From NCBI GenBank assembly GCA_019746975.1, contig JAIERK010000073.1:1-52725 (forward strand): a DNA stretch of 52,725 bases, read 5' to 3'. Position numbers and translations under genes: made by a program. This document shows, piece by piece, positions 15,509-24,618 of the stretch. The notes beneath the pieces were generated by a model. It searched no databases and was not told the DNA's origin. It saw only the letters and a program-made list of their open reading frames with translations. The stretch comes from Candidatus Obscuribacterales bacterium. GTDB lineage: Bacteria > Cyanobacteriota > Vampirovibrionia > Obscuribacterales > Obscuribacteraceae. The number at the start of each line of letters is the position of its first letter. Positions within the stretch are counted from its first letter, which is position 1.

Positions 15509-17929
15509 CTAGCGTCCCATGGAGATCTCAGCTGGCGGTGTCGGATAGTTGCAGAAACTGAAGACCAGGTAAAATTGCAAGGCTAGTACTACAGCCGCCA
15601 CCACCCAGTGGAGCTTGCCCCAACTAATTTTTACGGGCGTGATGGAGTCCTTTAGCTTGTCTCTCATGGCGCCCACTTCTCGAGCGCCGGAGGACATGTC
15701 CGTGGACATGCCCATCTTCCACTTGGATGCCTCGGTTGATTGGGCCTGCCCAATTGGCAATGCCCCTTCGACTAATGCAGGTCCAGTCACGGGTCCGGAC
15801 CCTGCTTTTGGAGTCGGGATCGTGTCCAGATCGCCGGCCCAGGCTGCAGTTGGTTCTTGAACTTTCTTGCCAGGTGTAGGGATGGAGTCAAGATTGCCCC
15901 ACTTCGACTCTTCCGGACCAAGGACTTTTCGAGGGCTTGCGATTTCGTCGAGATTGCCCCACTTCTTAGCATCAGTCGGGACTGACTCTTTATCAGCTGT
16001 CGGCTTGGCATCGGGAAGCTTGGGGAGTTCGACGTTTTGAGTCTTTCGAGTAAACTTGTTGACGATTGCAGGTTGGGGATCATTCCCAGGAGATTTTGCG
16101 TGGATGGAGTCAAGCTCGCCCCACTTTCCGGATGCCTTTCGTTGTGCGCCTTCCGGGGCCTCTCCTTTAGGAAAAGATGTTTTGGCACTTTTTGATCCGA
16201 TCGCGTCAAGCTCACCCCATTTGCCGGCGGCTTTACTCTCGGATGGCTTCACGGTGCCGATGGAGTCAAGATCTCCCCATTGCTTTGCGGTGGAACCTAT
16301 TGCGCCTGATGACGCTGTTATCTCACCCAGTTCGCTCCAATTGGAAGACGATTGTATGCCGATATCAACCGAAACTTCGCTTCCAATTTCCTCCGACTCT
16401 GTCCAGGTGCTGCCTGTGTCCTCTTGCGCCGTTTGTCCGGACGCTGCGATAGCATCCAGGTCTCCCCATTTGCTCGTGGGCTCCGTGCTTTTGGCTGTTG
16501 AAGCGGGTTTACTCAATGCATCGAGCTCGCCCCACTTACTGGTCGCCTCTTTCTCCGATTTCTGTTTCGTCGCAATTGAGTCTAGATCGGCCCACTTGTT
16601 GGCTGCTTTTTTTTCTTCGCTTTTCGGTGTCGAGATAATTGAGTCTAATTCACCCCATCTGGCTTTCTCCGGCGGCTCGACCATAGTGCCACCGGCAGTA
16701 TCAGCATCAGGCTCCGGTGGGAAGAGCGGTTCCTCTAAGGGGGCGTCGGTTAGCGTCGCTGCAGGAAACTTACCGGACTCTGCCAATTGGCGAAGGTGAT
16801 TCGCCTTAAACTCTCCGCTCAGTCCAAGTGCCGACTCCTCTCCATAGGAGCCTTCGTACTCTTCCTGGGAAGGACTTTCTTCTGCCGGACTGTCAGTTGT
16901 GTAACCCTGCTCGTCTTCAGTATAGCCCGGGGGTAGCTCTGAATATCCCTCTGGGCTATCCGCTTCTTGCTCTGAGCCATCACCGGTGGTTTCTTGCCAA
17001 ACTTCGGAGACACTTTCGGATTGAGCATCCTCGGCAACGTAAGCCTCTTCCTGACTGTACTCTTCGCCACTCAGCAGCTCACCATCCGGACCCCAGACTT
17101 GCCCATCTTGTGAATATACCAGACCGGCGTATGCCTGCCCGTCTTCTGTATAGGCCTGACCATCTTCCGTGTAGTAGAGCAGTTGACCGTCTTCGGTATA
17201 GTAGTATTGAACCTCTTCTTCCCTGTAGCCTTCGGCGTATTGAACCTCTTCTTCGCTGTAGCCTTCGGCGTATTCCTGCGCCTGCTCGCCTTCTGAATAT
17301 TCCTGTGATTCTTGAATCTCTTCAGTTGTATATGTGTCGGTGACGACTTCTTGCAACGATTCCTGGACGGGCTCGTCTTCGTCTTGCGAAAATGCCAACT
17401 CGCGTTCCGATTCCGATGGTTGTCTAGAGACTGAGTCCTTTGTGGCATCCACGCGCCGAAAAGTGGAGCTGCTCGCCTGGATCTTCAAATTGTTGAGTTG
17501 GTTCCAGTTACTGCCTGGTGTTGCTCGACCAGCACTGCTCGTCTGTGGCTTTGAACCATACTCTTTCGCCATGACTCGCCTGATTACACTTCGAATCTGG
17601 GCGGCCCAGCCTTTATGATCGAGGAAGTCGAGCGCGCCTATCTGCATTGCTCTCTTAACGAGATTCGGTTCCAAATCCTCCTTGCTGACGACGAAGAACG
17701 TATTAGGGTTGGATTTGATCAATGCTTCTAGGACGGCTAAATTGCCGAGTGGATCTGACTCCAGCTCTATCCAAATCAGTTTGGCCTTGAGGTCCTCTGA
17801 TGATGATACCTGGTCCGGAGCAACGCTGGACACGAAAGAGAGCTCAGCTTGGCTTCGAATCAACTGCTCGATTCGGGAAGAGAGCTCCTCTGATGCACCT
17901 GAAATAAGTACTGTCGGTAGCGTCGTCAC
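15509..17929 (-). CDS. Degenerate receiver protein with WGELDSI repeats and C-terminal membrane anchor
   Basis: 806 aa from a GTG start. Residues 1-125 have the alternating strand-helix order of a CheY-like or TadZ/CpaE-type receiver, closing with G-A-L-D-F-L-D-H-K. The expected phospho-acceptor strand reads LIWIELES, so Asp seems replaced by Glu. A very acidic, Tyr/Gln/Glu-rich region follows, with tandem Y-T-E-D-G-Q motifs (about 235-275). Residues about 420-705 hold twelve copies of a W-G-(E/D/N)-L-D-x-I motif, 20-30 residues apart. One hydrophobic helix at about 775-795 lies near the C-terminus. I know no family with this layout. A role as a tail-anchored scaffold is an inference. It lies 43 bases after the 938-aa gene. 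Confidence 0.85.
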   Translation of the reverse strand: MTTLPTVLISGASEELSSRIEQLIRSQAELSFVSSVAPDQVSSSEDLKAKLIWIELESDPLGNLAVLEALIKSNPNTFFVVSKEDLEPNLVKRAMQIGALDFLDHKGWAAQIRSVIRRVMAKEYGSKPQTSSAGRATPGSNWNQLNNLKIQASSSTFRRVDATKDSVSRQPSESERELAFSQDEDEPVQESLQEVVTDTYTTEEIQESQEYSEGEQAQEYAEGYSEEEVQYAEGYREEEVQYYYTEDGQLLYYTEDGQAYTEDGQAYAGLVYSQDGQVWGPDGELLSGEEYSQEEAYVAEDAQSESVSEVWQETTGDGSEQEADSPEGYSELPPGYTEDEQGYTTDSPAEESPSQEEYEGSYGEESALGLSGEFKANHLRQLAESGKFPAATLTDAPLEEPLFPPEPDADTAGGTMVEPPEKARWGELDSIISTPKSEEKKAANKWADLDSIATKQKSEKEATSKWGELDALSKPASTAKSTEPTSKWGDLDAIAASGQTAQEDTGSTWTESEEIGSEVSVDIGIQSSSNWSELGEITASSGAIGSTAKQWGDLDSIGTVKPSESKAAGKWGELDAIGSKSAKTSFPKGEAPEGAQRKASGKWGELDSIHAKSPGNDPQPAIVNKFTRKTQNVELPKLPDAKPTADKESVPTDAKKWGNLDEIASPRKVLGPEESKWGNLDSIPTPGKKVQEPTAAWAGDLDTIPTPKAGSGPVTGPALVEGALPIGQAQSTEASKWKMGMSTDMSSGAREVGAMRDKLKDSITPVKISWGKLHWVVAAVVLALQFYLVFSFCNYPTPPAEISMGR
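15810..16665 (-). repeat. Coding region of twelve W-G-x-L-D-x-I repeats
   Basis: Twelve motif copies inside the 806-aa protein. Nine are close to KWG(E/D/N)LD(S/A/E)I, one is KWADLDSI, and two are degenerate (TWTESEEI, NWSELGEI), plus a last AWAGDLDTI variant. Spacer length and sequence vary, so this is an array of short linear motifs rather than a folded repeat with fixed period. Confidence 0.85.
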
Positions 17930-17972
17930 CTTTGCTAATGAAGACCTCGTGTTGTTATCGTCTCAGCCTGGC

Positions 17973-20789
17973 TTATGCTCTGGCTCCGACCATGTTCGGT
18001 GCTTCGACAGTGTAGCCTGTCAGGCACCCGTTGGTGTCGAGCATTTGCTTTCTCACCACGTCGGCAGTCACTATGCCAAGTTCGAGATCGCGGTAAATAC
18101 CGATCATCTGGAGCGTAGTCATTAAGCAAAGATTCTTCTTGCGAGCAAACTCTGCGACCGCATCCTCGAAATCGCGTTGAGTCCTTGCTTGTGGACTGAC
18201 ATTGGCCCATGTGCAGGCAATCAGCAATCCTTTCGGTTCGATGTCGTGTTTTTCCCAGAAAGCGATCGCGGCGCCGGATACTTGAGCTACTTCCGACCTG
18301 TCGCAATGTGCTTCGCTACGTACGATTCGGACCAGAGCTTCCGGTAGATCGACGTTGAGAAGTAGTACTTCATTTGGTGTGCTGCCATGATTGACCGACC
18401 AGCCGAGTCTTGCAAGAACCAGACCGGAAGCTTCCTTGAGCGCTTCACCTTCGCCTGCCAGCAAGGCGCATTTGAGCTGCTCTACTGACGCGATTTTACT
18501 ATCGACTGTATTCAACTTGGCTTGAACATCTTGCAACTGGCTCGCCAGAGTGGACTGCTCTTTTTTCAGCTCGTCGAGATAGGAGAATGAGTACTGTCTG
18601 CACCAGTCTGGAACGTTCATATTGGACATATAGCTGTTCTCCTTATTCGCATCGATAACGGGGGCTTGCGGTGCACTAGCTCTTGGTTCTGCCGGTTGAG
18701 TCAAGGCACCGAGCGTGCTCTTTGGTTGAGCCGCGGCGGGCGGTTGTGCATAAGTTGTTGGCGGATTGATCGACGGAGCGACTATTGGTCTAGCCGTCTC
18801 CTGGACTGCAAAGTCGCTCGTATCCTTCTTCACGAAACTGTTGAGAACGGGTCTCGGCATGCCATCGCCGCCTGGGGCGGGCATAGTCGGTTGACTCGTG
18901 GGCTGAGGCTCCAACGGGCGCTGTGCCTTCTCGAGTTCGCGAAGTAAGTCCATTGTAGATTTGTTTTCGTGATTGGAGGGATCGTTGTTATTTGAAGTCA
19001 CAGCACTATCTCCATCAGGTGAAACAAGTTTTGGTGCGGGCGTCGGTGCCTCCGGCACATCTATCGAGGGTTGTTCGAACGCGGGAAGATCAACCGGTGG
19101 GGCCGTCGCTTCTTCTGTAGTCGGGCTCTCCGGTTCGGAGAATTCAAACTCTTCATCTGCTGGTCCATTGTGTGTCTGCGATGGTTGTGGCGAAGCGCTG
19201 GCAATCTGGTTGAAGAATCCCGAATCCGACGAAGGGTCTACCGTGTTTGCCGCGGCGCTGGTCGCGAATTCGTCGTCATCGCTGAAAAGAGCGCTCATCG
19301 ACTTTGGAGTCGGTGGTGTGAACTGTGCGGCGGGAAGACCACCATGAGATTGTCTTACAGGCTCCGATGGCCGCACCGGCGGCTGCTCCAGAACTGGTTG
19401 TGGTTCGGGTTCTGGCTCTGGCGTGGCTGGTTGAATCTCGGGGGCTGCCTCCACAGATGGTGCTGCATTATTACCCTGGTCGAACTCTACTTCCTCTTCC
19501 ATCGCTAGCACGGAAGGCGCTGTATTTTCCGGATGCACGCTGCTTGGAAGCGATGGAGCGACATCTGAAAGAATAGATCGCAATGATCCGTGCGAGCCAG
19601 TCGACAAATCATCGCTATTTGAGCTTGGCGGTTCAGGCTGATTTTCTACTGTAGCGCTCGGTGTCGTCATCGGCATCTCCTCGACCTGAGGCTCTGGTTG
19701 ATTGGCCTGCTGAACGAGCTGTCGAGCCGTCTGTGCGAATATTGACAAGTCAATGCTGGTTGTATTTTTCTTCTGCGGTTCCTGCGCAACTCTATTGGCT
19801 ACTGCTTCTTCAAAGCGACGAGCCTCCTGCGATACTGTCTCCGCAATCATGGACAGATCGGTCTCGAATTGTGGTGCGGGTGTCACAGCCTGAGCTGTTT
19901 GCAGCTCAGGTTGTGGCGCTGGAGCGGCCGGTGTGACATCCATTTGCGCGGATGCAATTGGTTCGTAATTCGCCTGATCTCGATCGAAGAGCACAGGTCC
20001 GGCTTGTGGTAAGGACTGTGCGGCATACGCTAGAGCGACCTGCGACTCCAGGTGCTCTGCTTCGAGCTCCTCAGGTGAAGGATCCTTGGTTTGATACCAT
20101 CTATTGAGACAATCGATGAGAGTCTTATCGAAATCCGGCGAGTACGGAGAAGGCAGAAATACTACTTTCCCACTGCTTTCAACGATGAATAATTGCCCGG
20201 CGATGCATTTTCGTGCCCCGGCTTCGGCTAACACGTTGTAGCCTTCTGTCAGATACTCAGAGCGAATAAGCGTGCTCCACTCCAGTCCGTGCTGTTGCAG
20301 ATACTGGCTGAATTCCGAGGTCATTCCATCTTCAGTTGGCTCGATCAATCGACCGTGCGACACCGCGCTCATGTGTCTGACGTTGCGTTCGACCGGTTGG
20401 TCGGGTACGAGACTTTCCAGCCAGTAGTAATTGTCGAGAGCGATTGACGGACCCTGGATCAAGAACGGCCTGCAGAGAAAGTAAACCAACACACCACCTT
20501 GAGTGAGGAAATCTGATAGCTCCAGAATTCTGCTATCGACTTCTGCAGACAGATTGCGCAATAGTAAGTCATCATCAATGGCTATCGTAGTCTGCCCTTC
20601 GGCGAGCGACTGATCCACTTTCCGAACGAGCTCCGGATCCTTGTCGAATAGGTGAGCGATGCTGACAGGATTAACGATAATGGCGCTGTAGCTGTTCAGG
20701 CTTTTGGCGCGACCCAGGTTCCAATGAGCGTCTGTTCCGTAGCCGGGACAGTTGACTCTTAGTATTCGCTCCTTTGGAATTGTTCTCAT
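17973..20789 (-). CDS. Giant protein with N-terminal Rossmann-like domain and C-terminal endonuclease-fold-like domain
   Basis: 938 aa. ATG start with AGGA eight bases upstream. The first 230 residues look like a globular alpha/beta domain resembling a class-I-amidotransferase-like fold (SYSAIIVNP, LSDFLTQGGVLVYF). Residues 240-720 are Pro/Glu/Gln-rich and probably disordered. A coiled-coil-like helix (about 735-775) leads to a C-terminal domain with the order seen in Mrr/PD-(D/E)XK-like domains: L-A-R-L-G-W-x-V, then a strand, then G-L-L-I-A-C-T, and L-C-L-M-T-T. The catalytic E-x-K strand reads VRIVRSEAH, so nuclease activity is probably lost. The function is unknown. It is likely co-transcribed with the downstream receiver-like gene. 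Confidence 0.82.
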   Translation of the reverse strand: MRTIPKERILRVNCPGYGTDAHWNLGRAKSLNSYSAIIVNPVSIAHLFDKDPELVRKVDQSLAEGQTTIAIDDDLLLRNLSAEVDSRILELSDFLTQGGVLVYFLCRPFLIQGPSIALDNYYWLESLVPDQPVERNVRHMSAVSHGRLIEPTEDGMTSEFSQYLQQHGLEWSTLIRSEYLTEGYNVLAEAGARKCIAGQLFIVESSGKVVFLPSPYSPDFDKTLIDCLNRWYQTKDPSPEELEAEHLESQVALAYAAQSLPQAGPVLFDRDQANYEPIASAQMDVTPAAPAPQPELQTAQAVTPAPQFETDLSMIAETVSQEARRFEEAVANRVAQEPQKKNTTSIDLSIFAQTARQLVQQANQPEPQVEEMPMTTPSATVENQPEPPSSNSDDLSTGSHGSLRSILSDVAPSLPSSVHPENTAPSVLAMEEEVEFDQGNNAAPSVEAAPEIQPATPEPEPEPQPVLEQPPVRPSEPVRQSHGGLPAAQFTPPTPKSMSALFSDDDEFATSAAANTVDPSSDSGFFNQIASASPQPSQTHNGPADEEFEFSEPESPTTEEATAPPVDLPAFEQPSIDVPEAPTPAPKLVSPDGDSAVTSNNNDPSNHENKSTMDLLRELEKAQRPLEPQPTSQPTMPAPGGDGMPRPVLNSFVKKDTSDFAVQETARPIVAPSINPPTTYAQPPAAAQPKSTLGALTQPAEPRASAPQAPVIDANKENSYMSNMNVPDWCRQYSFSYLDELKKEQSTLASQLQDVQAKLNTVDSKIASVEQLKCALLAGEGEALKEASGLVLARLGWSVNHGSTPNEVLLLNVDLPEALVRIVRSEAHCDRSEVAQVSGAAIAFWEKHDIEPKGLLIACTWANVSPQARTQRDFEDAVAEFARKKNLCLMTTLQMIGIYRDLELGIVTADVVRKQMLDTNGCLTGYTVEAPNMVGARA

Positions 20790-20931
20790 ATGAAGTATCC
20801 TATGCCCTATTTTTATTGAAGAAAGTCAACACTCCCAAGCTTTTATACCCACATGAATCTAATGCATGCTTGTCAATTCCAACTTTCCAGTGAGATTTGA
20901 GTTGTTTTCGGTTCAGTGTCCGATATTCAAC

Positions 20932-21609
20932 TTATGGAGTTGCTGCGCTCCAATTTCGTACCCATTCTTGAAGGTTCAACTCAAGGAGACTATCAACTTT
21001 CAGATCGGCGCGTCTATGTAGCTGGTGTTTAGTCGCCTCACACGGAATTGCGACAACCTTCATTCCTGCTGCCTTTGCCGCCTCTACACCAGCCTCCGTA
21101 TCTTCAATTACCAGACAGTGTTGTGGATCGACTCTCATTCTTTCGGCTGCGAGCAGAAAAACGTCCGGCGCTGGTTTACCATGCCTCACCTCATCACCAG
21201 AGGTGAGATTGTGAAAGAAGTCATTGAGACTGAGTGTATCGACGATCAATTTGATGCTCGGCATCGTCGCTGATGAAGCTACTGCGGAGTCTACATTGAG
21301 TGCTTTCGCCTTTTTCAGCGTTTCTATGACCCCTTCTCTGGGTATCGCATTAGATCTGACCAGTTTTTGAAAGATCTCTTCCTTCTGCTCCACGACTTCC
21401 GCTGCGCTCATCTTCAATGCAAATTGATTTATCAATTCGGCGGCAATCTCCATATCCTTTCTGCCTAAATAGAGCGCATTTTGCTCTGCCGTGTAGTCGA
21501 GTCCATGACCCTCGAAAAATTTCTGGAAGGCCTGGAAGTGCATTGGCTCTGAGTCGATCAAAACTCCGTCCATGTCGAAAATAAGTGCACGTAATTCAAA
21601 ATGTTCCAT
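20932..21609 (-). CDS. HAD-superfamily hydrolase, beta-phosphoglucomutase-like
   Basis: 225 aa from the ATG at 21609, chosen because GGAG lies nine bases before it; an open frame extends further to 21684. Motif I is FDMDGVLIDS (nucleophile Asp12, acid/base Asp14), motif II lies in SAVASSA, and motif III/IV are HGKPAPDVFLLAA and VIEDTEAGVEAAKAAG. This is the subfamily IA pattern shared by beta-phosphoglucomutases and small phosphatases such as phosphoglycolate phosphatase. The substrate is not clear from sequence. It stands alone between two minus-strand genes. Confidence 0.88.
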   Translation of the reverse strand: MEHFELRALIFDMDGVLIDSEPMHFQAFQKFFEGHGLDYTAEQNALYLGRKDMEIAAELINQFALKMSAAEVVEQKEEIFQKLVRSNAIPREGVIETLKKAKALNVDSAVASSATMPSIKLIVDTLSLNDFFHNLTSGDEVRHGKPAPDVFLLAAERMRVDPQHCLVIEDTEAGVEAAKAAGMKVVAIPCEATKHQLHRRADLKVDSLLELNLQEWVRNWSAATP

Positions 21610-21740
21610 TTGACTAGCTCCTGAGCCAAGCGCATAGATGGTACTCGTCTTGTCAGCGAATATGTACAAAATATTTTTTGTCATCTATTGTGATATTGAA
21701 TTGTAAGCCTGTCGGCGAGATTGTTTTCATACGCAACAGA

Positions 21741-21767
21741 AAGGGCGCATGCGTTGCATGCGCCCTT
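21741..21767 (-). terminator. Perfect 12-bp stem hairpin after the small secreted-protein gene
   Basis: AAGGGCGCATGC-GTT-GCATGCGCCCTT, a perfect 12-bp stem with a three-base loop, 20 bases past the stop of the 21788-22189 gene. On the minus strand the stem ends CCCTTTCTGTT, a weak T-run. It most likely ends that transcript. Confidence 0.65.
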
Positions 21768-21787
21768 CTCGACATTTTATGACCTAT

Positions 21788-22189
21788 CTATTCCAGTTCA
21801 GGATCGAGGCTGAAGGTGGAGAGTTGGAACGGCTTCTCTTCTACGCCGTGGGTGATGGCATTTTTGCCACCATAGTAGAAGCCTTCACCCGTGCCGACGA
21901 GAAGGCCGAATGGCATTCCCATGATGCTGGCGAATACCATAGGTGGAATGTGCTCTTTGCCGCCGATTTTCTCAGCAAAGTTCTGCGTGTATTCGATGCA
22001 GCGATTGGAGCTTCTACGGGTCACGGCGACTGGGATGCCGACTACCATACCTGTTCCTACAGCTAGAGCCTTGACTGGGAACCATGCTGCGTTGGTTGCC
22101 ATTTCCTTCATGTCTTCTGCGCGCGCTGGTCCGCAGAGTGACGTCGTCAGAGCGACTGCAGCAAGAAGTGTTAAGAACGACTTTTTCAC
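21788..22189 (-). CDS. Small secreted or membrane-associated protein
   Basis: 133 aa from GTG 22189, preferred over the longer open frame to 22252 because GAGGAAA lies just upstream and the signal peptide then begins properly (VKKSFLTLL, cleavage near ARA^ED). The mature part has two hydrophobic Gly-rich stretches (VKALAVGTGMVVGIPVAV and VFASIMGMPFGLLVG) around a polar loop. Such paired Gly-rich segments are seen in small membrane or exported proteins. No family is named. It is divergent from ispH, with a terminator hairpin downstream. Confidence 0.75.
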   Translation of the reverse strand: MKKSFLTLLAAVALTTSLCGPARAEDMKEMATNAAWFPVKALAVGTGMVVGIPVAVTRRSSNRCIEYTQNFAEKIGGKEHIPPMVFASIMGMPFGLLVGTGEGFYYGGKNAITHGVEEKPFQLSTFSLDPELE

Positions 22190-22388
22190 GAAATTTCCTC
22201 CCCGTTTACGGACCCAAGGGATTTGATCACCCCTGATACAAACGCTCCTCACCTTGACTTATGCTTGTCAACTAGGGTCCATAGTAAGTGTAAGCCAATG
22301 AAATAATAACACCCTGTTTACCGTTTCAAGCGCAAAACTTGGGTAAACTCCGGTAAAATTCGGACTAGCTGCAAAGAGAATTTTTTCA

Positions 22389-23597
22389 ATGAAAAACCAG
22401 ACCTATCATAGAAAAGGATTCGGTCTCCAGGATGTTGTCGAAGAGGATTTGAAGCGCGCTTATGAGTCAAATCTAATCGCTGAGTTGAAGGAGGGAGGCA
22501 ATACTCTCGTTCGCAACGATATTACGATTAGACTGGCGGAAGCCTTCGGATTTTGCTGGGGTGTCGATCGCGCCGTGTCGATGGCCTATGAAACTCGACG
22601 CCATTTTCCTGATCGAAAAATCTGGATCACTAACGAGATCATTCATAACCCACTCGTAAACTCGCATCTACGAGACATGTCCATCGACTTCCTTTCGATA
22701 CGGGAAGATGGTACTAAGGATCTCGATTGTGTTAATGAAGGCGATGTCGTGATTTTGCCTGCGTTTGGAGCGAGTGTGGAGGAGATGCACTTCCTCGAGC
22801 AACGCAAATGCGACGTCGTTGATACCACGTGCCCCTGGGTCTCTCGCGTGTGGAATCGCGTGCAGAAATTCGCACAGAGTGATTTTACAGCGATTATTCA
22901 CGGCAAATACAACCACGAAGAAACTATCGCAACTTCTTCTCGGGCCGAGACTTACCTGATTGTTCAAAACTTGCAAGAAGCGGAATTGGTAGGCGATTAT
23001 ATTCTCCATGGCGGCTCTGCTAGAGAGTTCCTCGAACGGTTTAAACAGGCGTGTTCGCAAGGATTCGATCCGGAAAAGGATCTCGTGCGAATCGGTATCG
23101 CCAATCAAACAACGATGCTAAAGGGAGAGACAGAGTTAATCGGCAAGCTCTTTGAGAGAACCATGCTTTCGAAATTTGGTCCGACCATGCTCAACGATCA
23201 TTTCCTCAGCCCGGGCGATACTATATGCGATGCCACCCAAGAACGTCAGGACGCAATGCTGAGTCTGATTGAAGAGCGTCTCGACGTCATGCTTATTATC
23301 GGTGGGTTCAACTCTTCCAACACTGGACATCTCCACGAGATTGCGCTGACCAAAGGGGTGCCTTCGTATCATATCGACGGACCTTCATGCATTGTTTCTG
23401 CATCGTCGATCCGCCATCAGCCTCCGCACAGGACTGATTTAGTTGTATCTGACGACTGGTTGCCAGCATCACCTGTGGTGATCGGTGTATCGGCTGGTGC
23501 CTCGACCCCGAATCAGGTCGTTGCTGAGGTGATAGAAAAGGTCTTTGCGCTACGCGAGTCTAGTATTCTCGAATCCAGCAATGAGAGTAATCGTTGA
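22389..23597 (+). CDS. ispH: 4-hydroxy-3-methylbut-2-enyl diphosphate reductase
   Basis: 402 aa. The last enzyme of the MEP pathway: a [4Fe-4S] reductase that makes IPP and DMAPP. The three cluster cysteines are present: Cys56 ([10 protein letters not shown]), Cys148 (DTTCPWV) and Cys280 ([10 protein letters not shown]). It carries the N-terminal extension with YHRKGFG typical of cyanobacterial and plant enzymes, and is about 90 residues longer than the E. coli type. This is the best lineage marker in the window. The ATG start has AAGAGA upstream. It is a single gene, divergent from a small secreted-protein gene. Confidence 0.95.
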   Translation: MKNQTYHRKGFGLQDVVEEDLKRAYESNLIAELKEGGNTLVRNDITIRLAEAFGFCWGVDRAVSMAYETRRHFPDRKIWITNEIIHNPLVNSHLRDMSIDFLSIREDGTKDLDCVNEGDVVILPAFGASVEEMHFLEQRKCDVVDTTCPWVSRVWNRVQKFAQSDFTAIIHGKYNHEETIATSSRAETYLIVQNLQEAELVGDYILHGGSAREFLERFKQACSQGFDPEKDLVRIGIANQTTMLKGETELIGKLFERTMLSKFGPTMLNDHFLSPGDTICDATQERQDAMLSLIEERLDVMLIIGGFNSSNTGHLHEIALTKGVPSYHIDGPSCIVSASSIRHQPPHRTDLVVSDDWLPASPVVIGVSAGASTPNQVVAEVIEKVFALRESSILESSNESNR

Positions 23598-23788
23598 TGA
23601 AAAAAATACCTGTACGATTCGCGAGAGCGTTTGTTCCGTATCAAAAACGAATGTATGCTCGAGCTGTCAGAGTACAGGCACTAATACTTTACCTCCATCT
23701 CAGCCGGTGGAAACTTCGATTTAAATGAGATTGGTTAATTGTCAGTGTTAACGCTTATCCGAGCCTGGTAGGACCAGAGGACAGTTCG

Positions 23789-24373
23789 ATGGAAACAGTA
23801 GTTGAGATGGACCAGGAAAAGGAGACTGAGTACGCTCCGTTCTTTCTTCGTGGCTTGGCAGCTCTGATGGAAGCACTTGTGTTTATGGCGATCAGCATTC
23901 CTTTGGCATTGTTCTTGCCGATGCTCATCACCAAAATCGACGCATCCATATTCGTGCCTCAAATTCCCGGATTCTTCTTTATGGAAGGATTACTGCCCGG
24001 TATTGCGTTTCCATTTTTCATAGAACTCACGAAGCAGCACATTCACGCAAGGGATGTGGCCGGTCCGACTGAGTCCTCCACATTTATATGGATGTGCACG
24101 ATTGGTTCTCTCGTTCTTGTCAATCTGCTCTACCACGTAATAATGGAGAGTTCTCCATTGCAAGGAACAGTTGGCAAACTCGTCGTCGGGATGAAAGTGA
24201 CCACGGTAAATGGCAAGAGACCAGGCTTGCTGGCAGTTTTACTGAGGCATGGTACAAGGCTACTTTCCATGCTGTTGCTATTTGGTGGTTATGCGATGGC
24301 ATTGAAAAGCGCGAAAAAACAGACGCTGCACGACAAGCTTTCCGGTTGTCTGGTTGTGAAGACTTCGCCTTAG
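23789..24373 (+). CDS. RDD family membrane protein
   Basis: 194 aa with about four membrane helices. The RDD pattern is seen: an Arg in the first helix region (FFLRGLAALMEALV), then G-T-V-G-K-L-V-V-G-M-K-V, then R-H-G-T-R-L, and K-K-Q-T-L-H-D-K-L near the end. RDD proteins are small integral membrane proteins, some linked to sodium/proton exchange; most have no known function. The ATG start has GAGG eight bases upstream. It is isolated, followed by the 66-bp tandem repeat. Confidence 0.85.
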   Translation: METVVEMDQEKETEYAPFFLRGLAALMEALVFMAISIPLALFLPMLITKIDASIFVPQIPGFFFMEGLLPGIAFPFFIELTKQHIHARDVAGPTESSTFIWMCTIGSLVLVNLLYHVIMESSPLQGTVGKLVVGMKVTTVNGKRPGLLAVLLRHGTRLLSMLLLFGGYAMALKSAKKQTLHDKLSGCLVVKTSP

Positions 24374-24420
24374 TGCGACGGGTTCCGACCAATAAACGCA
24401 CCCGGCAGGACGTGTGTCGA

Positions 24421-24618
24421 GGTGGAGCCCGATGACGGTTAACTGCCTTAGGAAAATGGAGCAACTTCGGCAAGAGGCGTCCTAGAGGTGGAGCCCGATG
24501 ACGGTTAACTGCCTTAGGAAAATAGAGCAAGTTCGACAAGAGGCGTCCTAGAGGTGGAGCCCGATGACGGTTAACTGCCTTAGGAAAATGGAGCAACTTC
24601 GAGAAGAGGCGTCTCTCT
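24421..24618. repeat. Three tandem 66-bp repeats (noncoding)
   Basis: Three direct copies of a 66-bp unit starting at 24421, 24487 and 24553. The copies differ at only a few positions. Each contains CCCGATGACGGTTAACTGCC and ends with TTCGnnAAGAGGCGTC. The plus strand has stops in each unit. A related single copy lies at 31444-31504 in inverted orientation. The units lack a strong palindrome and have no spacers, so this is not a CRISPR array. Confidence 0.9.

Noticed and set aside
16056..16799. 247-aa plus-strand frame
   Set aside because: Antisense to the WGELDSI repeat region; its Ser/Pro-rich repeats mirror the coding repeats on the other strand.
23598..23788. tRNA or small RNA in the gap between ispH and the RDD gene
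   Set aside because: No cloverleaf, T-loop motif or terminator hairpin could be found by eye.
24120..24596. 158-aa minus-strand frame with repeated LHFPKAVNRHRAPP-type units
   Set aside because: It is open only because the 66-bp repeat is a multiple of three; half of it is antisense to the RDD gene and no ribosome site precedes it.
24421..24618. CRISPR array
   Set aside because: The units are contiguous 66-bp direct repeats without unique spacers, and no cas gene is present.
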